Source: Arenibacter catalasegens
Lineage (GTDB): Bacteria > Bacteroidota > Bacteroidia > Flavobacteriales > Flavobacteriaceae
Direction: 5' to 3'
Length of the DNA stretch: 64,000 nucleotides
NCBI RefSeq assembly: GCF_002909235.1
Contig: NZ_PHQQ01000006.1
Location: 62,001-126,000 of the forward strand
The notes beneath the pieces were generated by a model that saw only the letters and a program-made list of their open reading frames with translations, had not been told where the DNA came from and ran no database searches. The position numbers and the translations under genes are program-made. The first letter of the stretch is position 1; each line of letters begins with the position of its first letter. This document shows, one piece after another, positions 44,523-52,130 of the stretch.

Positions 44523-44816
44523 GTTTTTAGTTTTAGTATTTAAATAACTTTTACACCAGTATGTACGTAAATATTGATGTTTCGGACTATTTGTGGGCCA
44601 TTTGTTCAACAGAGGCAAGAGTTTAATTTCTGGAGTAAAAGAAAGGGATATTGGAATTCCCTTTGCTTAAAACATAAAAAAATATGCAAAAAAAATATCG
44701 ACATAGACTTCTGGGTATCAATAATCTAGTAAACAATCTTTTTTTTTTCAAATTTTGGAGGTAGGGGAAGACTGGTCTTGATTGTTATATAGGCAAATGT
44801 TTAAAAATATATAATT

Positions 44817-45764
44817 ATGAAGAATTATTTAAAGATTTCAGGATTAGCTTTAGTGGCTTTAGTAGGAATGATGTCATGTAGCAAAAATGACGACGCTGCC
44901 ATGGATGGGGAATCATATAATACATCCTTTGAAGTTACCGATGCACCAATAGATAACGCCGAGGTAGAGGCTGTTTTTGTTACCATTACCAATGTTTCCG
45001 TAGACGGAAAGTCTCTAGAGGGATTCAATGCAACAACAGTAAACCTTGCCGCTTTGGTAAATGGTAAAACTGAGGCTTTGGGGAACATGGATTTACAGGC
45101 CAAATCATATTCCAGTATCGTTTTTGAGTTGGATTTTGATAAGGATGTGAACGGTGATGCTCCAGGTTGCTACGTAGAAAAGGCAAATGGTGAAAAAGAT
45201 GCCTTGGTTGCCTCATCCAACAAAATTACCATAAATGATACCTTTGAGGTACTTGCAAATGCCACTAATGTTATTGTAGTGGATTTTGATCTTAGAAAAA
45301 CGATTAAGGAAGAGAAGGACGGATTGTCCAGCGATTTCAATTTTGTTACCATGGCAGAGCTCACTGCAGGAATAAGAACGGTAAATGCAGAATTGACCGG
45401 AAAAATTTCAGGGAGTGCTAATGATGCCAACAATACATCGGACAAGATTATTGTCTATGCCTATGAAAAAGGGACTTTCAATGCGGATGTTGAAACACAG
45501 GGAAAAGGGGAAAGTGAAGTTACCTTTGCCAATGCCGTAACTAGTGCGGAGGTAAAAAACTTAAGTGGATCCTATAGTCTGGATTTCTTGGAGGAAGGGG
45601 AATACGAATTAATTTTTGCATCCTATAAGGAAGATGAGGCTAGTGGGTTCTCTTTCAATGCCTTGTTAAATGTGGAGTCGACTACGGGGATTAATTTGGG
45701 GGCCATCACGGTTAGTTCGGCCATCCAGATAAGCGCAAATGTTACCGTAACCGGGACAAAATAA
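44817..45764 (+). CDS. DUF4382 lipoprotein
   Basis: 315 residues with a lipobox (VGMMSC, Cys22). The domain start VTDAPIDNAEVEAVFVTITNV is the DUF4382 signature; the C-terminal part (ELTGKISGSANDANN ... GEYELIFASY) reads like a carboxypeptidase-regulatory beta domain. These are surface lipoproteins common in Bacteroidota, of unknown role. Monocistronic, followed by a terminator. Confidence 0.8.
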   Translation: MKNYLKISGLALVALVGMMSCSKNDDAAMDGESYNTSFEVTDAPIDNAEVEAVFVTITNVSVDGKSLEGFNATTVNLAALVNGKTEALGNMDLQAKSYSSIVFELDFDKDVNGDAPGCYVEKANGEKDALVASSNKITINDTFEVLANATNVIVVDFDLRKTIKEEKDGLSSDFNFVTMAELTAGIRTVNAELTGKISGSANDANNTSDKIIVYAYEKGTFNADVETQGKGESEVTFANAVTSAEVKNLSGSYSLDFLEEGEYELIFASYKEDEASGFSFNALLNVESTTGINLGAITVSSAIQISANVTVTGTK

Positions 45765-45788
45765 TTTGATCTACTTATAAAAACAAAA

Positions 45789-45816
45789 AAAAGCTCCTTT
45801 TCGAAGGGGCTTTTTG
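45789..45816 (+). terminator. Terminator after the DUF4382 gene
   Basis: AAGCTCCTT pairs with AAGGGGCTT (one wobble) around TTCG, followed by a T run. Confidence 0.8.
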
Positions 45817-45849
45817 CTTTTAACGGAATCATTTTACACTTAAAATCAT

Positions 45850-45857
45850 TAGTTTTG
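45850..45857 (+). promoter_or_regulatory. -7 promoter element for ileS
   Basis: TAGTTTTG, exact TAnnTTTG, 33 bp before the ileS ATG. Confidence 0.55.
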
Positions 45858-45890
45858 CAAACTTAAAATGAAGCATTAGAAGCTGTTATT

Positions 45891-48800
45891 ATGAAGTTTG
45901 CAGAATACAAGGGTTTAGATTTACCGAAAGTAGCTGAGGAGGTATTACACTATTGGAAAGAGAACAATGTTTTTGAGAAAAGTGTAAGCAGTAGGGAAGG
46001 CAAAGATAGTTTTGTTTTCTACGAGGGACCACCTTCGGCAAATGGATTGCCTGGTATTCACCACGTAATGGCTCGGACCATAAAGGATATTTTCCCTCGC
46101 TATAAGACCATGAAAGGGTTTCAAGTGAAGCGCAAGGCAGGCTGGGATACTCATGGACTTCCTATAGAGTTGGGAGTTGAGAAGGAATTGGGCATCACTA
46201 AAGAGGATATTGGCGCCAAAATATCGGTTGAAGAATACAACGCGGCCTGTAAAAAGGCAGTAATGAGGTATACCGATGTTTGGAATTCCATGACCGAAAG
46301 AGTAGGATATTGGGTAGACATGGAAGACCCTTATATCACCTACAAATCCAAGTATATGGAAACTGTTTGGTGGTTACTAAAACAGATATATGACAAGGGG
46401 CTAATTTACAAGGGGTATACCATCCAACCATATTCGCCTAAGGCAGGTACGGGATTAAGCTCGCACGAGCTAAATCAGCCAGGGACCTATCAAGATGTAA
46501 CGGATACTACTGTAGTGGCACAGTTTAAGGCTATTAGAGAAACACTTCCAGATAACTTTAAGGAGGTACAGGGGGATATATTCTTTTTGGCATGGACTAC
46601 AACGCCATGGACGTTGCCGTCGAATACGGCGCTCACCGTAGGTCTCAAGATCGAGTATGTTCTTGTGAGAACCTTCAATCAATATACTTTTGAACCTATG
46701 CACGTTGTTCTGGCCAAATCCTTGGTAGGGAAACAATTTAGCGGAAAGTTTTTTGAGGTTGAAAGTGACGCCGATTTTGAAAATTATACCTCTGCGGACA
46801 AAAAAATACCTTATCAAATTATTGGTAGCTCAAAAGGGCAGGACCTAATAGGGGTTAAATATGAGCAACTATTGGATTATGTACTGCCTTATCAAAATCC
46901 AGAAAATGCCTTTAGGGTCATTGCAGGTGATTTTGTGACCACGGAAGATGGTACAGGTATTGTTCACACGGCACCTACTTTTGGGGCAGATGATTCCTTG
47001 GTAGCAAAACTGGCAGAACCGGAAATACCGCCTATGTTGGTTTTGGATGAAAACAATAATCCAGTTCCTTTGGTGGATCTTCAAGGGAGATTTAGGCCCG
47101 AAATGGGAGAGTATGCCGGTAAGTATGTAAAGAACGAATACTACGACGATGGTGAGGCTCCAGAGCGATCCGTAGACGTAGAGTTGGCTATTCAATTAAA
47201 AGAAGAAAACAGGGCTTTTAAGGTGGAAAAATATGTTCACAGTTATCCCAACTGCTGGCGTACAGATAAGCCAATCCTATATTATCCTTTGGATTCATGG
47301 TTTATAAAGGTCACGGATGTAAAAGATAGGATGTTCCAACTAAATCAATCCATTAATTGGAAACCTAAAGCTACAGGTGAAGGAAGATTTGGGAATTGGT
47401 TGGCAAATGCCAATGATTGGAATCTTTCCCGTTCACGTTATTGGGGAATTCCGTTGCCGATTTGGCGTACAGAAGATGGTAAAGAAGAGCTGATGATAGG
47501 TTCTGTTGCAGAGCTTAAGGCAGAAATGAAAAAGGCGGTAACAGCAGGTGTATTAGGGGAAGATATCTTCGCCGATTTTGTTGTTGGTGACATGAGTGAG
47601 ATCAATTATGACAAAATAGACCTTCACAAGAATATTGTGGATCAAATAATCCTAGTGTCTCCTTCGGGAAAAGCTATGAAGCGCGAAAGCGACCTTATCG
47701 ATGTTTGGTTCGATAGTGGATCTATGCCCTATGCCCAATGGCACTACCCTTTTGAGAATAAGGATTTAATAGATGAAGGAAAGACCTTTCCTGCCGATTT
47801 TATAGCAGAAGGAGTGGATCAAACCCGAGGTTGGTTTTATACATTGCATGCCATAGCCACTATGGTATTCGATTCTGTGGCCTATAAAAATGTGGTTTCA
47901 AATGGTCTAGTACTGGATAAGGAAGGTAAGAAGATGTCCAAGCGTCTAGGAAATGCGGCAGATCCTTTTGAAACCATGGATAAATTTGGGGCGGATGCCA
48001 CTCGATGGTATATGATATCGAACGCTAATCCATGGGACAATCTAAAGTTTGATGTGGAGGGCATTGCCGAAGTTAAACGTAAGTTTTTTGGTACTTTGTA
48101 CAACACCTACTCCTTTTTTGCACTTTATACTAACATAGATGGCTTTAATTATAGCGAAGCGGAAATACCTCTGAAGGAAAGACCAGAAATTGATCAATGG
48201 ATTTTATCAGAACTTCATTCCCTAATCAAAACCGTGGATGAAGCCTATGAAGATTACGAACCAACTAGGGCAACAAGAGCTATATCGGACTATGTTCAGG
48301 AGAACCTTAGCAATTGGTATGTGCGTTTAAGTAGAAGGCGTTTTTGGAAGGGAGATTATCAAAGCGATAAAATATCGGCTTACCAAACATTGCATACCTG
48401 TTTGATCACGATAGCCAAGCTTTCTGCGCCTGTAGCTCCATTTTATATGGATAGGTTATACAAAGATTTAACCATTACAACACAGAAGGAGCCATTTGAA
48501 AGTGTTCATTTAGCCGATTTTCCAAAATATGATGCCTCATTGGTGAATAAGGAATTGGAAAGTAAAATGGCAAAGGCACAGACCATATCATCCTTGGTTC
48601 TGTCCATTCGTCAGAAAGAGAAGATCAAGGTACGTCAGCCGTTGCAGAAGATTATGATTCCAATATTGGATGATAAACAAAGGTTGGAAATTGAGGCTGT
48701 TGCCGATTTGATAAAGTCTGAAGTGAATGTAAAAGAGATCCAATTGTTGGATGACGCTTCGGGAATCTTGGTAAAACAGATTAAGCCAAACTTTAAAACC

Positions 48801-49292
48801 TTAGGGCCTAAGTTTGGGAAGGATATGAAGTTGATTGCCAGTGCTGTAGCACACCTTAATCAGGATGATATCCAAAAAATTGAACAGGAAGGCGAAATTT
48901 TTCTGCATTTTGATAATAAAAGTATTACTTTACAGTTACAGGATGTAGAAATCTCTTCTCAAGATATAGAGGGTTGGTTGGTAGCAAGCTCAGGACCACT
49001 TACTGTGGCCTTGGATATTTCTATCAATGAGGACTTAAGAAAGGAAGGTATTGCTAGGGAACTAGTCAATAGAATTCAAAACCTAAGAAAGGAATCGGGT
49101 TTTGAAGTGACGGATAAAATAGATATTAAATTATTGAAAAATGGATTTGTCCAGGAAGCGGTAGAAAGTAATATGGCATATATTAAAACCGAAACCCTGG
49201 CAGCAGAACTTGATTTTGAAGAGAGCTTGGATATGGGAATAGAGATAGCTTTCGACGAAGTTAATACTAGATTGTTTATAGTAAAACACTAA
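45891..49292 (+). CDS. ileS: Isoleucyl-tRNA synthetase, long (IleRS2-like) form with GXHH signature
   Basis: 1133 residues, much longer than the roughly 940 of the common bacterial IleRS1, and without the zinc-finger C-terminus of that form, so it belongs to the eukaryote-like IleRS2 type. The class I signature that normally reads HxGH is here GIHH (residues 55-58, in ANGLPGIHHVM); KMSKR (about 681-685) is the second signature. An editing domain (about 190-400, WTTTPWTLPSN) removes valine. The anticodon-binding and C-terminal domains are complete. IleRS2 resists mupirocin. First gene of a transcript with the dksA-like gene 4 bp on. Confidence 0.95.
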   Translation: MKFAEYKGLDLPKVAEEVLHYWKENNVFEKSVSSREGKDSFVFYEGPPSANGLPGIHHVMARTIKDIFPRYKTMKGFQVKRKAGWDTHGLPIELGVEKELGITKEDIGAKISVEEYNAACKKAVMRYTDVWNSMTERVGYWVDMEDPYITYKSKYMETVWWLLKQIYDKGLIYKGYTIQPYSPKAGTGLSSHELNQPGTYQDVTDTTVVAQFKAIRETLPDNFKEVQGDIFFLAWTTTPWTLPSNTALTVGLKIEYVLVRTFNQYTFEPMHVVLAKSLVGKQFSGKFFEVESDADFENYTSADKKIPYQIIGSSKGQDLIGVKYEQLLDYVLPYQNPENAFRVIAGDFVTTEDGTGIVHTAPTFGADDSLVAKLAEPEIPPMLVLDENNNPVPLVDLQGRFRPEMGEYAGKYVKNEYYDDGEAPERSVDVELAIQLKEENRAFKVEKYVHSYPNCWRTDKPILYYPLDSWFIKVTDVKDRMFQLNQSINWKPKATGEGRFGNWLANANDWNLSRSRYWGIPLPIWRTEDGKEELMIGSVAELKAEMKKAVTAGVLGEDIFADFVVGDMSEINYDKIDLHKNIVDQIILVSPSGKAMKRESDLIDVWFDSGSMPYAQWHYPFENKDLIDEGKTFPADFIAEGVDQTRGWFYTLHAIATMVFDSVAYKNVVSNGLVLDKEGKKMSKRLGNAADPFETMDKFGADATRWYMISNANPWDNLKFDVEGIAEVKRKFFGTLYNTYSFFALYTNIDGFNYSEAEIPLKERPEIDQWILSELHSLIKTVDEAYEDYEPTRATRAISDYVQENLSNWYVRLSRRRFWKGDYQSDKISAYQTLHTCLITIAKLSAPVAPFYMDRLYKDLTITTQKEPFESVHLADFPKYDASLVNKELESKMAKAQTISSLVLSIRQKEKIKVRQPLQKIMIPILDDKQRLEIEAVADLIKSEVNVKEIQLLDDASGILVKQIKPNFKTLGPKFGKDMKLIASAVAHLNQDDIQKIEQEGEIFLHFDNKSITLQLQDVEISSQDIEGWLVASSGPLTVALDISINEDLRKEGIARELVNRIQNLRKESGFEVTDKIDIKLLKNGFVQEAVESNMAYIKTETLAAELDFEESLDMGIEIAFDEVNTRLFIVKH

Positions 49293-49296
49293 GATT

Positions 49297-49680
49297 ATGG
49301 CCGAAGAATTAAAAGTAAGGTACGCGGATAAGGATTTAAACGAGTTTAAAGTCCTTATCGAAGAGAAAATTTCTAAAGCCAAAAGTCACTTGGAACTTTT
49401 AAAGAGTTCTTATATGAATGATGGTAATAACGGTACGGATGATACATCACCAACATTCAAGGCTTTTGAGGAAGGCTCTGAAACAATGAGCAAGGAAGCA
49501 AATACCCAATTGGCCATTCGTCAGGAGAAATTTATCAGAGATTTGAAAAATGCTTTGTTGCGTATAGAGAATAAAACCTATGGCATTTGTCGCGTTACAG
49601 GAAAGTTGATCAGTAAGGAGCGACTAAAGCTTGTACCACACGCAACGCTGAGTATAGAAGCAAAAAACATGCAATCTTAA
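49297..49680 (+). CDS. DksA/TraR-family protein with degenerate zinc finger
   Basis: 127 residues: an N-terminal coiled-coil part (about 10-80) and the C-terminal YGICRVTGKLISKERLKLVP block of the TraR/DksA family. Of the four zinc cysteines only the first (GIC) remains; the others are Thr, Ser and Ala/Lys, so no zinc can be held in the usual way. Such proteins enter the RNA polymerase secondary channel, often with ppGpp. The gene follows ileS by 4 bp, an arrangement conserved with lspA in Flavobacteria. Confidence 0.88.
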   Translation: MAEELKVRYADKDLNEFKVLIEEKISKAKSHLELLKSSYMNDGNNGTDDTSPTFKAFEEGSETMSKEANTQLAIRQEKFIRDLKNALLRIENKTYGICRVTGKLISKERLKLVPHATLSIEAKNMQS

Positions 49681-49686
49681 ATCTTT

Positions 49687-49712
49687 AAAAACGCCTTTTT
49701 AGGCGTTTTTTT
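49687..49712 (+). terminator. Terminator after the dksA-like gene
   Basis: AAAACGCC pairs with GGCGTTTT around TTTTTA, followed by a T run. The next ATG is only 4 bp beyond the T run. Confidence 0.8.
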
Positions 49713-49715
49713 ATT

Positions 49716-50336
49716 ATGAGACAGGTTTTGGTGCTTAGCGTTCTAATGGTTACTTTTATTTTACCGGCCCAAAAAATGGTTGTTAAAACCATAGAAGTAT
49801 CCAAGAGTCCATTTGTACAGATCGATACAAAAAATTGTTATTCCATTGCCTTGGAAACAGTAGATATTCCCAAGATTACAGTGGAAGGGTTTATTGATGG
49901 CGAATATTTGCAAAATTTATTGGTAAATGTAAAACAAGTGGGGACTACGGTAATGGTCAGTGCGGGATTCCAACCTAATTTTGTTTTCCCAAATGACAAA
50001 TTAAGTGCACACAAGGTAATCTCTATCTCCCTAAAAATTTCAATCCCAGCATATCTGAATGTACTGTTGTACGGAACCAGTAGTAATGTTAACGTAACCG
50101 GAGAATATACCGATCTAAAAATTAGCCTGTCTGACGGGAGATGTACTTTTGAGGGAGTGGGTGAAAATGTTTCTATTAGTACACAGAGTGGAAATATTGA
50201 TCTTATTACTAAAAATGCCGATATTAGGGCAATTTCTAAATATGGCCAAATTGAAAGAGAGGTAATGCCTTCTGGCGATAATCATTTTACCCTTAATTCT
50301 GTAAGCGGAAATATCAACATAAGGAAAACCGAATAA
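49716..50336 (+). CDS. Exported beta-repeat protein, DUF4097/DUF2807-like
   Basis: 206 residues with a signal peptide (about 1-18, ending LPAQ, no lipobox). The rest is built of short beta strands with the ladder-like pattern LNVLLYGTSSNVNVTGEYTD, VSISTQSGNIDLI and NSVSGNINIRK, as in DUF4097 or GIN-domain adhesin-like proteins that form a right-handed beta solenoid. Role unknown. It sits between the dksA-like gene and lspA, with a terminator directly before its start codon; how it is transcribed is not obvious. Confidence 0.72.
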   Translation: MRQVLVLSVLMVTFILPAQKMVVKTIEVSKSPFVQIDTKNCYSIALETVDIPKITVEGFIDGEYLQNLLVNVKQVGTTVMVSAGFQPNFVFPNDKLSAHKVISISLKISIPAYLNVLLYGTSSNVNVTGEYTDLKISLSDGRCTFEGVGENVSISTQSGNIDLITKNADIRAISKYGQIEREVMPSGDNHFTLNSVSGNINIRKTE

Positions 50337-50342
50337 TATGTT

Positions 50343-50350
50343 TATTTTTG
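50343..50350 (+). promoter_or_regulatory. -7 promoter element for lspA
   Basis: TATTTTTG, exact TAnnTTTG, 21 bp before the lspA ATG. Confidence 0.5.
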
Positions 50351-50370
50351 CCGAACCTATTTTTTAAGTA

Positions 50371-51021
50371 ATGAGTATAAAAAAATCCCTAATTATCATA
50401 GTAGCAATTCTGGCCATTGATCAGATAAGCAAAGTTTATATCAAAACACACTTTGTTTTAGGTGAATCGGTAGATGTTTTTAATTGGTTCAAGATTTTGT
50501 TTATAGAAAACGAAGGTGCTGCTTGGGGAACTAAACTAAGCGATTTACTACCTATATCGGATGTAGTGGGTAAGCTGGTGCTGACCATATTTCGACTGTT
50601 CGCCATTTTTGGGATAGGGTATTGGTTATATGATACCATAAAAAAGAATTCTTCTAAAACACTAATCCTGGCTGTGTCACTTATATTCGCAGGGGCATTG
50701 GGCAATATATTGGATTCTGTTTTTTACGGAATGATCTTTAATGATAGCTATTCTCAAGTAGCAACAGCTTTTTCTTCGGAACCATATGGTAGTTTATTTC
50801 ACGGAAAGGTGGTGGATATGCTTTATTTTCCAATGATCGACTCCACGTGGCCAGAGTGGATGCCCATAGTAGGTGGAAATAATTTTCGGTTTTTCGAACC
50901 TGTCTTTAATATTGCGGATACGGCAATAAGCACTGGAGTAGGAATTTTAATTGTTTTTAATAAAAGAGCTTTTGGGGAAACTGCTGATGAAGTTAAAACG
51001 AATATATCCGTTCAGGAGTAA
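50371..51021 (+). CDS. lspA: Lipoprotein signal peptidase (signal peptidase II)
   Basis: 216 residues, four transmembrane helices. NEGAAWG, GALGNILDSVFYG and VFNIADTAISTG carry the conserved Asn and the two catalytic Asp. It cuts prolipoprotein signal peptides in the inner membrane, of which this window encodes many. It is longer than the E. coli enzyme because of a loop between helices 3 and 4 (about 130-175), as usual in Bacteroidota. Its end overlaps the convergent cyclo-ligase gene by 29 bp. Confidence 0.94.
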   Translation: MSIKKSLIIIVAILAIDQISKVYIKTHFVLGESVDVFNWFKILFIENEGAAWGTKLSDLLPISDVVGKLVLTIFRLFAIFGIGYWLYDTIKKNSSKTLILAVSLIFAGALGNILDSVFYGMIFNDSYSQVATAFSSEPYGSLFHGKVVDMLYFPMIDSTWPEWMPIVGGNNFRFFEPVFNIADTAISTGVGILIVFNKRAFGETADEVKTNISVQE

Positions 51022-51553
51022 CACAATAGTTTAAAGGTATATCGTGCGGATATATATCCAATATTTTTTCCTCTGCCTCAAAAAGGGATAATCCGACCTT
51101 AATAACATCTGGTCTGCACTTTTGTAGTAGCACATCATAAAAACCCTTACCGTAGCCAACTCTGTTGCCCTCTAGGTCAAAAGCCATTAAAGGAATAAAT
51201 ACTACATCTATCTTATCATTGGATACTTCAATTCCATCTATTGGTTCAGGGATGTTCCAAGCATTTTTTTTAAGGGCTGTATTGTCGGTTAGTAAAAAAT
51301 TGATGAGATTTTGGTTGTCCAGCATTTTAGGAAGAAGAATATTTTTGTCCTTGCCTTGTAAAATGGACATAATAAAGTTGGTGTCGACTTCTTTTTTTTC
51401 AGTAATGGACAGGAATAAATGATAGTAGGAATAATTCCAAATAGGTAATTTAAGTAGCAGGTTGGCTAGGGATAAACTTAAATCTGATATTTTTTCGGAA
51501 GTAAGATTTTTACGGCGTTCGGAGTAGATTAAACGCAAATCTTTTTTCAACAT
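50993..51553 (-). CDS. 5-formyltetrahydrofolate cyclo-ligase
   Basis: 186 residues. The family motif block VFIPLMAFDLEGNRVGYGKGFYD (about 132-154) contains the ATP/folate-binding GYGKGFYD. It converts 5-formyl-THF to 5,10-methenyl-THF with ATP, returning stored folate to one-carbon metabolism. Its 3' end overlaps lspA on the other strand by 29 bp. Confidence 0.9.
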   Translation of the reverse strand: MLKKDLRLIYSERRKNLTSEKISDLSLSLANLLLKLPIWNYSYYHLFLSITEKKEVDTNFIMSILQGKDKNILLPKMLDNQNLINFLLTDNTALKKNAWNIPEPIDGIEVSNDKIDVVFIPLMAFDLEGNRVGYGKGFYDVLLQKCRPDVIKVGLSLFEAEEKILDIYPHDIPLNYCVTPERIYSF

Positions 51554-51603
51554 ATGGGTTGGTTAAACTCTAGGCTTTCGAGGGCAGGGATACAACAGGA
51601 AAA

Positions 51604-51690
51604 CTATTCCTTGGAAGCCACTGCATAATAAATTTTGAAAAAAAGCATAAGAATTAAATATGTTCCCAAAGTTATTATATAGTTGTCCAT
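51604..51690 (-). CDS. Putative 28-residue membrane peptide
   Basis: MDNYIITLGTYLILMLFFKI followed by a short polar tail (YYAVASKE) forms one hydrophobic helix with a charged end. The frame has an ATG and a stop and lies just upstream of the cyclo-ligase gene on the same strand (50 bp). Coding status rests on this pattern only. Confidence 0.35.
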   Translation of the reverse strand: MDNYIITLGTYLILMLFFKIYYAVASKE

Positions 51691-52056
51691 CTGTTAAATA
51701 TTTTTTGATTTTCTAAATATAGGTAAAAAAATAATAAATCATCCACCAAGGGTATCATTTTATCGATGAAATACACGTTTTTTAACAATTATTTTGGATT
51801 TGTGTAGATTTGGTGATCACAATTTCTACCTTAATAAAGGTAAAATGCTGTATTACAATAAGTTATGTAATAGTGTACGATAACGCTTTTTTTGGGTTAA
51901 AGTGCACTTAATCGATAATTTTTTTGACTTATCGAGTTTTATTGGATTAGTTATAGAAAATGGAGACCACTATTTTGGAAAACTTGAATAAGGATATATA
52001 CTAAATGATTGTCTTATTTATTCTTTACAAAACTGAAGACGAAGTTAAAAATATAT

Positions 52057-52090
52057 AATTACTGTGTCCTTTGAGAAAAACACAGTAATT
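52057..52090 (+). other. Hairpin in the uvrC leader region
   Basis: AATTACTGTGT pairs perfectly with ACACAGTAATT around a 12-nt loop, ending 41 bp before the uvrC ATG and followed by TT only. It may be a weak terminator or a leader structure. Confidence 0.45.
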
Positions 52091-52130
52091 TTCCTAAGTA
52101 AAGTAAAATAGAAAATCTCTTTAAAAATAC

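Larger units (their letters stand above)
51554..52130. other. 577-bp divergent intergenic region
   Basis: It separates the cyclo-ligase (-) from uvrC (+). Besides the 28-residue minus-strand ORF (51604-51690) and the hairpin at 52057-52090, it has a small hairpin at about 51910-51933 (TCGATAA with TTATCGA) and a partial palindrome around GTGATCAC (51804-51829). No further gene is seen. Confidence 0.4.

Noticed and set aside
43948-44547. 199-codon plus-strand frame rich in Ser/Ala/Pro (SSPTSLAVSPALSSAS).
   Set aside because: It is the mirror of the helical-repeat lipoprotein gene on the minus strand and overlaps the end of the TonB receptor; its low complexity is explained by the repeats on the other strand.
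51804-51829. CRP-like site (GTGATCAC core with partial symmetry).
   Set aside because: Only 10 of 13 half-site positions match, there is no spacer of the CRP type, and no promoter is placed next to it.
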